Notes under the pieces: model-generated
What the model was told of the DNA's origin: nothing
Seen by the model: only the letters and a program-made list of their open reading frames with translations
The model's database searches: none
Shown here: piece by piece, positions 14,519-21,987 of the stretch
Position numbering within the stretch: the stretch's first letter is position 1
Layout: the number at the start of each line of letters is the position of its first letter
Source: ZC4RG30 sp039929265
Lineage (GTDB): Bacteria; Pseudomonadota; Gammaproteobacteria; Steroidobacterales; Steroidobacteraceae
Direction: 5' to 3'
Assembly: GCA_039929265.1 (NCBI GenBank)
Contig: JBDSRN010000038.1
Location: 1 to 28,960, forward strand
DNA: 28,960 nt
Program-made: the position numbers and the translations under genes

Positions 14519-15538
14519 TCAGTTCAGGTAGGTGGGGGCTTCGATGGGCGTCGTGGTCGTAGTCCAGGATTCGCCTTTCGCATATGTAACTTCGAGCCAC
14601 ACCACGCCGGTGCGCGTCGCGCCGGTCGCCGGCAACCCCATGACTGCCATTGGCGGACGATCGAAAAAGAACTGCGACGTGAGCTTGATCGGAACGGCTT
14701 TCGCCGTTGGCGTTGCGTACGTGTCGATCGTCAGATCGCCGTTGATCACGTAGTTGAACTGGTGCGCGTCCTTGTAGTGATAAGGCAGCAGATTCGTCGG
14801 CGTCTTCGCGCCCGCCTCGAGGAAGTACATGGTAGCGCGGAACCCATGCGACGGATCGTCGATCAGGTATTTCACGTTGAGACCGGGCGAACCTTCGACG
14901 GGCTGCCAGGGAAACTTCTCGATCGTCTCGATGATGCGCGGCGTGGACCAGTGCTGGATCTTCTTGTAGTCCGGGTTGAAGCGCATGCCCTGGGAGTCGG
15001 CGCCATTGCGCACCGCAGGGTCCACGGTCCAGGAGCCGGCGCCAACTGCGCCCTCTTCCATGATCATGATTTCCGCCCCGATCTGCGACATCATGAACTT
15101 CATGCGGCCCTTTTCTCCGCCATGCAGGCTGAACGGCGGACGCGACAGGAAGTTGCCTTCACGAAAACGCTGCAGCGGACCCGACACATTGTCCGGCGTG
15201 GTCGACTCGTTGTTGGTGAAGTCGCCCGCGATGTTGTACGCCCACTCGTGGAACTCGTGATAGTGCACATACGCGCCCTCGGCGCCGGGTGGCACGTACA
15301 GGATGCGCAGCTCGCCATGGCCGCTGGGTGATTTCCACAACGACTTGGTGCCCCACCCCGAGACGACGGGTGGCTGCACCATCGGCTGCTTCTTCGTGTC
15401 AATCACGCGCACTGCCGCGTAGGGCGCGGTCGCAGGAGCGATCTGCTCCCAGTCATTCTTCTGCGCGGCGGCGCACGCGCTCATCGATACGAGCGTGCCG
15501 ACGACGAACAGGCCGAAACTGTACTGCAGATTTTTCAT
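14519..15538 (-). CDS. Exported bicupin, paralogue 2
   Basis: A 339-residue exported protein, paralogous to the one at 11770-12912. The signal peptide ends near SMSACAAAQ; the Cys could be a lipobox but lacks the usual Leu at -3. Cupin 1 carries H92, H94, E98 (VHYHEFHEW) and H129 (RPPFSLHGG), a full metal set. Cupin 2 keeps H244 and H249 (PYHYKDAHQFNYVINGD), unlike paralogue 1. It ends in VVWLEVTYAKGES. It lies 21 nt after the Tat-VOC gene in the same orientation, so the two form an operon. The ATG at 15538 was chosen (GGAA upstream, signal peptide starts at once); an ATG at 15553 adds five residues. A periplasmic metal-dependent oxygenase or isomerase is the best guess. Confidence 0.88.
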   Translation of the reverse strand: MKNLQYSFGLFVVGTLVSMSACAAAQKNDWEQIAPATAPYAAVRVIDTKKQPMVQPPVVSGWGTKSLWKSPSGHGELRILYVPPGAEGAYVHYHEFHEWAYNIAGDFTNNESTTPDNVSGPLQRFREGNFLSRPPFSLHGGEKGRMKFMMSQIGAEIMIMEEGAVGAGSWTVDPAVRNGADSQGMRFNPDYKKIQHWSTPRIIETIEKFPWQPVEGSPGLNVKYLIDDPSHGFRATMYFLEAGAKTPTNLLPYHYKDAHQFNYVINGDLTIDTYATPTAKAVPIKLTSQFFFDRPPMAVMGLPATGATRTGVVWLEVTYAKGESWTTTTTPIEAPTYLN

Positions 15539-15559
15539 CGTTGAGTTTTCCATCTTGAA

Positions 15560-16504
15560 TCAGACTTCCACGAGTTCCATCAATTCGCCGCCAGTGCCCT
15601 TGATGACCGTAGTGCGATGACCGCGGAAGGGATCCAGCGTCGACTTGATGGGCGCTGCGAGGGACTTGTCGCGCAGTTTGTCGAAAGCGTTGGTCTCGAA
15701 CGTCACGATCGCGAGGCCCGGCGGCAGACCGTTGTTGACGCGTTCGCGCTCCACGCCCCCAGGCTTGTGCTGATCGAGCTCGACCTTGGTGAAATCGGTG
15801 AGCGGGACCACGGCCAGCTCGAAGTTCGGCAGCTTGCGAATCGGGCTCGGGTTGCTGCCGAAGGTGGTCTTGTACCACTCGAGCGCTGCCGGCAGATCCG
15901 GAACCATGCAGGTCGCCATGAAGGCGCGTCCGACGAACGATTTCGCCTCCGCGAGATCCGGGCGCTTCTCCGTGATCCAGGTGAGATTGAGTCGCTCGCC
16001 GGAAGGGCCAGTGGCGCCGAGCGGTCGCAGGTACGGATAGGTGGGCACGGTGCCCGGCGGCCCGCGCACCGTGAATGGCGAATCCTTCAGGCGTTCGTAC
16101 AACTCGACGGAATTCTGGACGGTGATCTCGGTCGCGCCCCAGCCGAAGGTGGGCGCCGGGTCGTAGTCCGCAGGCGTCGCCTGCTCCACGAACCGGATGA
16201 CGAAGTTTTCCTTGCTCTCGGGTGCGAGCGTGACGTAACCCTTGCCCTTGAGACCGGGTGCGCCCCAGCTACCGACCGTGGCGGTATCGAGCTTACCGCG
16301 CCGCACGACGTGGTAGCCCATGTACCTGGTCCACGCGCTCTCGGCAGCCTTGAGGTCTCCGGATGTGATGGTGACTGCACGGAAAGCACGCAGCGCCGGT
16401 GCGGCAGTTTCCTGCGCCAACGCCGGCTTGAGTCCGATCGTCATGTTGAGCAACGCGCTCGCGGAGGCGACCTCCAGCAACTCACGTCTGGTGTATTTCA
16501 GCAA
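15560..16504 (-). CDS. Tat-exported double-VOC protein
   Basis: A 314-residue protein with a twin-arginine signal, YTRRELLEVASASALLNM, cleaved near ALAQE. Two VOC modules follow: FRAVTITSGDLKAAESAWTR and AFMATCMVPDLPAALEWYKT. The last strand is GGELMELVE. It is the exported paralogue of the cytoplasmic protein at 8909-9805. As there, the first-strand His expected in metal VOC enzymes is missing in both modules. Tat export implies folding, perhaps with a cofactor, before transport. The start is uncertain: TTG at 16504 has GGAG a few nt upstream and gives a compact Tat signal, while an in-frame GTG at 16528 would add eight residues. It leads the two-gene operon with bicupin 2 and is divergent from 16661. 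Confidence 0.85.
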   Translation of the reverse strand: MLKYTRRELLEVASASALLNMTIGLKPALAQETAAPALRAFRAVTITSGDLKAAESAWTRYMGYHVVRRGKLDTATVGSWGAPGLKGKGYVTLAPESKENFVIRFVEQATPADYDPAPTFGWGATEITVQNSVELYERLKDSPFTVRGPPGTVPTYPYLRPLGATGPSGERLNLTWITEKRPDLAEAKSFVGRAFMATCMVPDLPAALEWYKTTFGSNPSPIRKLPNFELAVVPLTDFTKVELDQHKPGGVERERVNNGLPPGLAIVTFETNAFDKLRDKSLAAPIKSTLDPFRGHRTTVIKGTGGELMELVEV

Positions 16505-16609
16505 AGTTCTCCGACGCGTGCAGCGCACTTGTTGTTGGCCCGATCGACACTAACTCCAGTGGGAGAGCTCGGTCAAGACATCGCCGGGATGCTCTACGCC
16601 CGGCGCTCT

Positions 16610-16633
16610 GATAACGTCACTAACGCCGTTACC
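16610..16633. promoter_or_regulatory. Candidate shared operator, site D
   Basis: GATAACGTCACTAAC at 16610-16624 runs into TAACG-C-CGTTA (16621-16631), a perfect 5+1+5 inverted repeat followed by CC. It sits in the divergent gap between the Tat-VOC operon and the 16661 operon, and contains the same GATAAC and GTTACC half-sites as sites A-C, arranged as two overlapping elements. Confidence 0.5.
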
Positions 16634-16660
16634 TGGTCAACTCTACGCGGGAGTCGCATC

Positions 16661-17488
16661 ATGCTCGATCGTCGATCCCTGTTCTTCGCTGCTGCTGCCG
16701 CGGCCGGCAGCGCCACGCTCGCTGCTGCGGATCGCCCCGCAGCCAAAAAACCCCTGCCACGGCAGATTCCACCGACGGTGCGCAACACGCGCGGCAAGAT
16801 CATCTACATCGGCGACGAAGAGCAGGAGCGCGGACGCGAGTGGTTCAGCTATACCTATCGCGAAGACGGCCAGGTGACCTTGCGGGCCTATTGCGAAATG
16901 GATGACATCCGCGTGCAGCGCGACATCGTGCAGACTATGACGAGCCGGTTCGCTCCGCTCGACTGCTTCTGCCGCCTTTCGGTCATGGGCAAGTTTGCGG
17001 GCACAGGATGGATCCGAGTCACGGATACAGAGGCGGAATGCGAGGTGTTCAGCACGACGCTCGGTCGCGTTCACCAGACCGTGGCGCTCGCGATGCCGGC
17101 GCCCACCATGGTGTCGCATCCGCTCATCAGCGATGCGTTGCTGATGTCAACCTTCGACCACGGCAAGCCAGACAAGGTCCAGTACTCCGAGGGCGGCCTG
17201 TCGACCTCGCCGCTGCTCGATGGTGCCAGCGGACCGATGCTTTCCGTAGGCGGCCGGCGCGGCACCGAGTATCTAGGACAGGAAAAGATCACGACTGCCG
17301 CCGGCACGTTCGACACCCACCACTACCGCATGCTGATGAACGGCCGCCGTGCCGACGGCACCGCAACCGGCTACGAGATCTGGTGCACGCATCCGGATTA
17401 CATCTTCATCAAGGGCGAGGTGCGTGGCTACCTCACCAACAAGACCGGCTACGGCCGCTACGAGCTGACGGAGTTCGAAACACTATGA
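16661..17488 (+). CDS. Tat-exported protein of unknown function
   Basis: A 275-residue protein beginning MLDRRSLFFAAAAAAGSA, a short twin-arginine-type signal with Ala-rich core and cleavage near LAAAD. The mature part is beta-rich (KIIYIGDEEQ, WFSYTYREDGQVTLRAYCEM, GTEYLGQEKITTAAGTFDTHHYRM, GYEIWCTHPDYIFIKGEVRGY) and reminiscent of DUF3108/DUF6134-like beta proteins, but I cannot assign a family with confidence. Three cysteines occur in the mature middle part (EMDD region, LDCFCRL) and one in IWCTHP. GGGAG stands 7 nt before the ATG. Its stop overlaps the start of the small secreted protein (ATGA), so both are translated together. It shares the site D promoter gap with the Tat-VOC operon. 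Confidence 0.82.
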   Translation: MLDRRSLFFAAAAAAGSATLAAADRPAAKKPLPRQIPPTVRNTRGKIIYIGDEEQERGREWFSYTYREDGQVTLRAYCEMDDIRVQRDIVQTMTSRFAPLDCFCRLSVMGKFAGTGWIRVTDTEAECEVFSTTLGRVHQTVALAMPAPTMVSHPLISDALLMSTFDHGKPDKVQYSEGGLSTSPLLDGASGPMLSVGGRRGTEYLGQEKITTAAGTFDTHHYRMLMNGRRADGTATGYEIWCTHPDYIFIKGEVRGYLTNKTGYGRYELTEFETL

Positions 17489-17967
17489 ACCTGCGAATCC
17501 TGTTTTCTGCCTTCATTCTGCTCCCTGGCCTTATCGCGGCTGCCGAGCCACCTGCACGCAACGCACTCCTTGGAACATGGGAAGCGGATATCTCAAAGTC
17601 ATCCTTCATCGGCCGCTTGCCGTATCGCACCGGAAAAATGGTGGTTTCGAAGGACAAGGCGGGGCTCGTACGCGTCGTGGCAGATGTGGTCACCGCCAGC
17701 GGGGCCCCGTTCCACTTCGAATACGCGAGCAAGGAGGACGGCACGGTCGCGCCCGTCATCGGCAACCCGTACTACGACAGTCAGTCCACCCTTTGGGCCG
17801 ATTCTCACACGGCGATTCGTACGGAGATGCGCGCTGGAAAAGCCACCGGAGTCACGACCATGGTGGTCGCCCGTGATGGCAAGTCCTACAAGGCGAGCGC
17901 GTCCCGCACGGCACCGGAGGACGGGCACCAATACACGTCTGTTATCGTGTGGAACCGGGTGAAGTAG
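17485..17967 (+). CDS. Small secreted protein, paralogue 2
   Basis: A 160-residue protein with a Sec signal (cleavage near IAAAE, residue ~20). It is paralogous to the protein at 13126-13608 along its whole length: LLGTW-x-AD-x-SKSSF-x-G-x-LPYRTG, FHFEYASKEDG, GNPYYDSQSTLWAD, then TAIRTEMRAGKATGVTTM. The shared core, GNP-[FY]-YDSQST-x-W-x-D-x-x-TA-[VI]-R-[ST]-EMRAGK-x-TG, is striking enough to define a family. Function is unknown. Translation is coupled to the Tat-exported protein upstream. The two copies sit in different operons of the cluster, each on the plus side of a divergent promoter bearing a GATAAC element. Confidence 0.83.
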   Translation: MNLRILFSAFILLPGLIAAAEPPARNALLGTWEADISKSSFIGRLPYRTGKMVVSKDKAGLVRVVADVVTASGAPFHFEYASKEDGTVAPVIGNPYYDSQSTLWADSHTAIRTEMRAGKATGVTTMVVARDGKSYKASASRTAPEDGHQYTSVIVWNRVK

Positions 17968-18303
17968 GTACGGCTAGAGCTGGTCGCAGGACTCTCGTTG
18001 TTTTCTCGCCACACGCCCACCTGTCACGGGTAAGCGCTCGGCCTCCTGACGCTTCAGTGGGCGATCGACAGCCATATTGACCGTAAGCGAGCCAAATCAT
18101 TGGTTTGTGTCGCCCGCAAGCATCTCGCTGTCCGGGACTACGCTCGCGTCCATCCACGTCCGGCAGCCATGACGCTTTCTTGACACAGTCTGGACGGTCT
18201 GACAAGGTTGGTTAACCCAGTTCACTTAGTGAAATACGGAAGCGAGCCAAAAGGCGCGCCCTGGAACATACCTCGCGTACCCACCACATACGGATCAGAT
18301 AAA
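17968..18303. promoter_or_regulatory. Upstream region of TonB-dependent receptor gene
   Basis: 336 bp without a credible gene. A consensus TTGACA lies at 18180-18185, but no good -10 box follows at 16-18 nt. GGTTGGTTAACC (18206-18217) shares the half-site GGTTA with the GATAACC elements when read on the other strand. AAGCGAGCCAAA occurs twice, at 18085-18096 and 18240-18251. A long 5' leader or a second regulator is possible. Confidence 0.4.
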
Positions 18304-20526
18304 GTGAAACTCAAACCCAGCTCAAAGCATCGCCGCATAGTTGCCTCCCTCACCGCGACTGCAGTTGTGGCTGTTGCTGCACCTTCGATCGCCTCTGCGC
18401 AAAATACGTCTCAGGCAAGCGACGGTATTACCGAAGTAATCGTGACAGCCGAGCGATATGGCGCCACGGTGCAGACCACCCCGGTTGCCGTTACTGCCGT
18501 CACTGGAGAGCAACTCGCGGAGCGCCAGGTGAACAACGTGCTTGAGGCCGCAGCACAAATTCCGGGCATCATGATCACGCCGACTCAGGGCAGCAACACC
18601 AGTGCACGCATCGCGCTGCGCGGTGTGAATCAGAGCACGGCAGGCATCAACTTCGACCCTGCCGTAGGCATCTACCTCGACGGCGTTTACCAACCACGTA
18701 TCAACGGCGCCTTCTTCGAGTTCTTCGATCTCGCTCGCCTGGAAGTGCTGCGTGGTCCCCAGGGGACCCTGTACGGCCGCAACAGCTCGGCTGGCGCGAT
18801 CAAGATCGAGACCAGGAAGCCGTCCTATGAGTGGACCGGCGGTGCCGAACTCAGCGCAGGCAATTTCAGCGCAAAGGGTGGCAAAGGGTACATTTCTGGG
18901 CCGATCGTCGATGACCTGCTCGCGTTTTCCGTGAGCGGCGTCGTGCGCAAACACGAGGGCTACTACTACGGGATCAACTACGGGCGCCCGATCGGCGATA
19001 TCGACGCACGCGCAGAGCGCCTCAAGCTGCTGTACACGCCGCTGGAGAATTTCAGTGCTGAGCTCGCGGTGTTTGCAGTCCAGGACTACTCGGAAAGCGG
19101 TATTCCGGTGCCCCTGACTGTTGCGCCAGGCGTGCGCGATCCCTATGTTACGAACTCGTACAACCGCGATTACACGTTCTCGGAGGTCGTCGGCCCAATA
19201 GGCCAGGGCTTCATCAACAATATGGGCAGCGCACTCAATCTGAAGTGGCAGCTCAACGAAGCTGTCGAGCTGATGTCGATCACGGGGTACGGAAACCAGC
19301 GTACTTATAATACTGGCGGTACCTTGTGGGTCTCGGCGGCGCAGCAGATGGCGTTCGACAACGGTGATAACAGCGTGCAATCCAACAGCCAGAACGAAGG
19401 TCGTACACGTAGCGAATTCTGGACTCAGGAGTTTACTGGCACCTACTCGAACGAAAAGATCAAGGCGGTCGGCGGCCTGTACTACATCGACGAGACGGGC
19501 GAGAGCCGTGCAGTGGCTGCAGGTAGCTCGACGATTGACCAGGATCGCAAAACGAAGGCAAGCGCAGTGTTTGGCCAGGCCACCTACACTATCGGTGCTG
19601 GCGTCGGCGTGACAGGCGGTCTTCGGTATACTCGAGAAGAAGCGGACTTCACGCAGTTCTACAGGACGCTGCTCAACAGCTCGCAAAATGCCACCAAGAC
19701 CTACACTTCCACGACGCCGAAACTTGGCATCAACTGGCAGGCAACGCCCGATCTGCTTGCTTACGCGTCCTGGACCAAGGGCTTCAAGAGCGGTGGCTTC
19801 AACCCGATTCCGCCCAATGCGAATACGGGCACCGGGCAGATTGGCGCCCCGACCCCGTACGATCCCGAAGACGTAGAGAGCTACGAAGCGGGCTTCAAGT
19901 GGACGACCTTAGGAAACCGCTTCCGCATCAACGCGACGGCCTATAGCGCCGAATATTCGGGCCTGCAGCTGCCAGTGTTCTTCCCGGGCACGAACACGAT
20001 CTACACGGCGAATGCTACAGGCGCCGACGTGCGCGGTCTCGAGGTGGAGTCCGGGTTCAAGCCGATGCGGGGCGTCGAGTTCTACGGCAACTGGTCGATC
20101 ACCCACGGCGCCTATAACGGCCCGTACGTCTGCGCGAATCAGTTCAGTCAGTTCGTGGACTGCAGCAAGAACAAACTGGTCGGCCTGATTCCCACTTCGA
20201 TGCTGCTCGGTACGCACATCACACCGACATTGCCCATTCCCGGCCAGATCAAGTTCAACTTGTCATGGTCCTATCACAGTTCGTACTACAACAACTCAGC
20301 CAACAACGGTCCGCTGGTGGGTACGCCGGCTGCCGGAACCTACAACACGGGCTTGAGCTGGACCTCCACCAACGAGCAGCTCGGTGTCACGCTCGATGTG
20401 CGCAACCTGACGGACAAGCGCTACTCCCGCGCGGGACTGCAGTTGAGCAACCCGACCACTCCGGCAGTGAGCTCGTACCCGAACGACCCACGCACCTACA
20501 TCGTGCGTCTGCAGTACAGCTTCTGA
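18304..20526 (+). CDS. TonB-dependent outer-membrane receptor
   Basis: A 740-residue receptor. A signal peptide (SKHRRIVASLTATAVVAVAA, cleavage near IASAQ) is followed by a TonB-box-like ITEVIVTAERYG and the plug domain, with the typical RIALRGVNQS..AVGIYLDGVY segment and LEVLRGPQGTLYGRNSSAGAI. The 22-strand barrel ends in TYIVRLQYSF with the terminal Phe needed for outer-membrane assembly. Sequence style (RNSSAGAIKIETRKPSYEWTG) resembles receptors for non-siderophore nutrients in Sphingomonads and Steroidobacter relatives. It should import the cluster's substrate. The GTG at 18304 was chosen since GGAT lies 8 nt upstream and the signal peptide follows at once; a TTG at 18208 would add 32 unlikely residues. 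It ends at a strong terminator. Confidence 0.94.
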   Translation: MKLKPSSKHRRIVASLTATAVVAVAAPSIASAQNTSQASDGITEVIVTAERYGATVQTTPVAVTAVTGEQLAERQVNNVLEAAAQIPGIMITPTQGSNTSARIALRGVNQSTAGINFDPAVGIYLDGVYQPRINGAFFEFFDLARLEVLRGPQGTLYGRNSSAGAIKIETRKPSYEWTGGAELSAGNFSAKGGKGYISGPIVDDLLAFSVSGVVRKHEGYYYGINYGRPIGDIDARAERLKLLYTPLENFSAELAVFAVQDYSESGIPVPLTVAPGVRDPYVTNSYNRDYTFSEVVGPIGQGFINNMGSALNLKWQLNEAVELMSITGYGNQRTYNTGGTLWVSAAQQMAFDNGDNSVQSNSQNEGRTRSEFWTQEFTGTYSNEKIKAVGGLYYIDETGESRAVAAGSSTIDQDRKTKASAVFGQATYTIGAGVGVTGGLRYTREEADFTQFYRTLLNSSQNATKTYTSTTPKLGINWQATPDLLAYASWTKGFKSGGFNPIPPNANTGTGQIGAPTPYDPEDVESYEAGFKWTTLGNRFRINATAYSAEYSGLQLPVFFPGTNTIYTANATGADVRGLEVESGFKPMRGVEFYGNWSITHGAYNGPYVCANQFSQFVDCSKNKLVGLIPTSMLLGTHITPTLPIPGQIKFNLSWSYHSSYYNNSANNGPLVGTPAAGTYNTGLSWTSTNEQLGVTLDVRNLTDKRYSRAGLQLSNPTTPAVSSYPNDPRTYIVRLQYSF

Positions 20527-20532
20527 TCAAGA

Positions 20533-20554
20533 CTCCGGGCGTGCTCGCCCGGAG
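20533..20554 (+). terminator. Hairpin just after TonB receptor gene
   Basis: CTCCGGGC (20533-20540) pairs with GCCCGGAG (20547-20554) around GTGCTC. There is no T-run; it precedes the stronger terminator and may protect the 3' end. Confidence 0.5.
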
Positions 20555-20566
20555 AGTTCACAACTG

Positions 20567-20604
20567 GTGCCGCGGTGGTTTCATCCACCGCGGCACTTTT
20601 TTTT
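20567..20604 (+). terminator. Strong rho-independent terminator
   Basis: GTGCCGCGGTGG (20567-20578) pairs perfectly with CCACCGCGGCAC (20585-20596) around TTTCAT, followed by eight T. It closes the receptor transcript and marks the right edge of the catabolic cluster. Confidence 0.95.
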
Positions 20605-20648
20605 CTCGCCGGTCTCCGGTGCAGCCCTGTCGTTTTCCGGTCACCTGC

Positions 20649-20796
20649 CTGGGCTTGCTCTGCAAGCCTTTCGAACTCGACGCGAGACATGGCCGATCGT
20701 CGAGTGGCTTTGATACTGATCGTAGAACCGCTTCAGGCAACTGAACACGTCCGCCCTCGCGTGATCACGCATGCGTACTCCCTTCGATGGACGCGC
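20649..20796 (-). pseudogene. IS3-type transposase C-terminal scrap
   Basis: On the minus strand, MRDHARADVFSCLKRFYDQ followed by YQSHSTIGHVSR matches the end of IS3-family transposases/integrase cores (pattern AR-x-x-[VI]-F-x-[YC]-[IL]-x-x-FY-[ND]-x-x-R-x-HS-[TA]-[IL]-G-[YH]). The continuation VEFERLAEQAQ lies in another frame, so a frameshift separates it. Only the last ~45 residues remain; the DDE aspartates are gone. The remainder of 20605-21024 shows no gene, no inverted terminal repeats and no target-site duplication that I can recognise. Confidence 0.6.
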
Positions 20797-21024
20797 TCCC
20801 TTTTCAACGTGCCGAAAAAGCTTTCCATCGCGGAGTAGCTGGAACTGCTCTTGCCCGCAGTGCATGAAGCGTGAAGGCGTCGGGAAAACAATAGAAATCA
20901 AGCAGGACGGGTGGCGGAAGCTAGTGCAGCATCATGGTCGAGGTAACCATGTCGAATTCGGCTGGAACCGACGCCCGAGACATTGATCGACCCCACAATA
21001 GTGTCGTAGGGCATTTTCCGCAAT

Positions 21025-21987
21025 TCAGAAGTTGTGTTGGATACCGATGGCGAGATAGCGATTTTTCTGCCTCGTTCCACCAATATCGCCCGCCGTGAAA
21101 AACGCGAATAGCGTGGTGGCCGCTCCGAGTGCATGGTCGAGCCCCACCGAAACCACCGTCTCAAACCGGTTATCGAGCGGATCAATCTGCGGATGGGCGC
21201 GCCAGACGTCCGCGCTCAGGTATTCAAACTTCGCGGTGTTCTTGTCGAACGCCCAGGAGACCGATGCACCGAAACCATCTTCCGCCACGGCACCGACATC
21301 CGTTCGTTGAAATAGCAGCATGATCTGCGCAGGACCGTGCGTGTAACCGCCCACCACGCGTGTCGTTTCAACATCCTCGCCGTCGATGTTGCGGTCATGC
21401 GCGATGGCGACGTTAATCAGATCCGTCCTGTAGGTGAGAGATAGCGAGGTTCCATCGGCGACGCCGTCATTTCCTGAGCCCGGGTCCTCGCCGGGAAAGA
21501 AATTGACTGTGCCGCTGAATGATTTACCGAAGGTCGGCGTGATGTAGCCGATGTAATCCTTGAGACGGTTCTCTCCGTTGAAGACCCCGCCGATGTCGCC
21601 CTCGAGATCGTTGTACAGATCGAAACTTCCTTGAGCTTGTTTGAGCGCCGTGTCATGGCGTCCGACCTTGACGGTTCCGAATGCTCCCTCGAGGCCGACA
21701 AACTGGTTTCGATGTGTAAAGACGTCGTCGCCGGATTCGCCGTCCAGGTTGACGCCAAACTCGAGCTGGTAGATAGCCTTAAGGCTCGCGTTGAGCTGCT
21801 GTTCTCCCTTCGCGCCGACGCGCGAGAAATTATTGCGCAATTCGACTTGCTCCTCCGCGGCTTCGTCGGAGCTCTGCAGCGTAACGTTGAGTCTGCCGTA
21901 CAGGTCGATCTCCCCGGCCGCGGCCGCGATTGACGTGAGCGCGACAGTGGCGACAGCCAGACCCCTGCGAATGGTCACCGCCTTCAT
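21025..21987 (-). CDS. Gram-negative porin
   Basis: A 320-residue outer-membrane porin of the general trimeric type (Porin_4-like). A signal peptide ends near IAAAAGE. The mature protein opens with IDLYGRLNVTLQ and keeps the typical NFSRVGAKGEQQLNASLKAIYQLEFGV, RNQFVGLEGAFGTVKVGRHDT and final YLAIGIQHNF with the terminal Phe. It is slightly shorter than usual (about 340-380 residues). The start ATG overlaps the stop of the upstream gene (ATGA), so translation is coupled to the sorbosone-dehydrogenase remnant. It may be the diffusion pore for a sugar-related or aromatic substrate; sequence does not say which. No terminator is obvious downstream. Confidence 0.93.
   Translation of the reverse strand: MKAVTIRRGLAVATVALTSIAAAAGEIDLYGRLNVTLQSSDEAAEEQVELRNNFSRVGAKGEQQLNASLKAIYQLEFGVNLDGESGDDVFTHRNQFVGLEGAFGTVKVGRHDTALKQAQGSFDLYNDLEGDIGGVFNGENRLKDYIGYITPTFGKSFSGTVNFFPGEDPGSGNDGVADGTSLSLTYRTDLINVAIAHDRNIDGEDVETTRVVGGYTHGPAQIMLLFQRTDVGAVAEDGFGASVSWAFDKNTAKFEYLSADVWRAHPQIDPLDNRFETVVSVGLDHALGAATTLFAFFTAGDIGGTRQKNRYLAIGIQHNF

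Noticed and set aside
15617..16660. Long open extension upstream of the Tat-exported protein at 16661
   Set aside because: The extension is antisense to the Tat-VOC gene. The ATG at 16661 has GGGAG upstream and begins a twin-arginine signal.
18322..19686. 454-codon minus-strand frame in the TonB receptor
   Set aside because: Shadow of the receptor gene; no motif or neighbour supports it.
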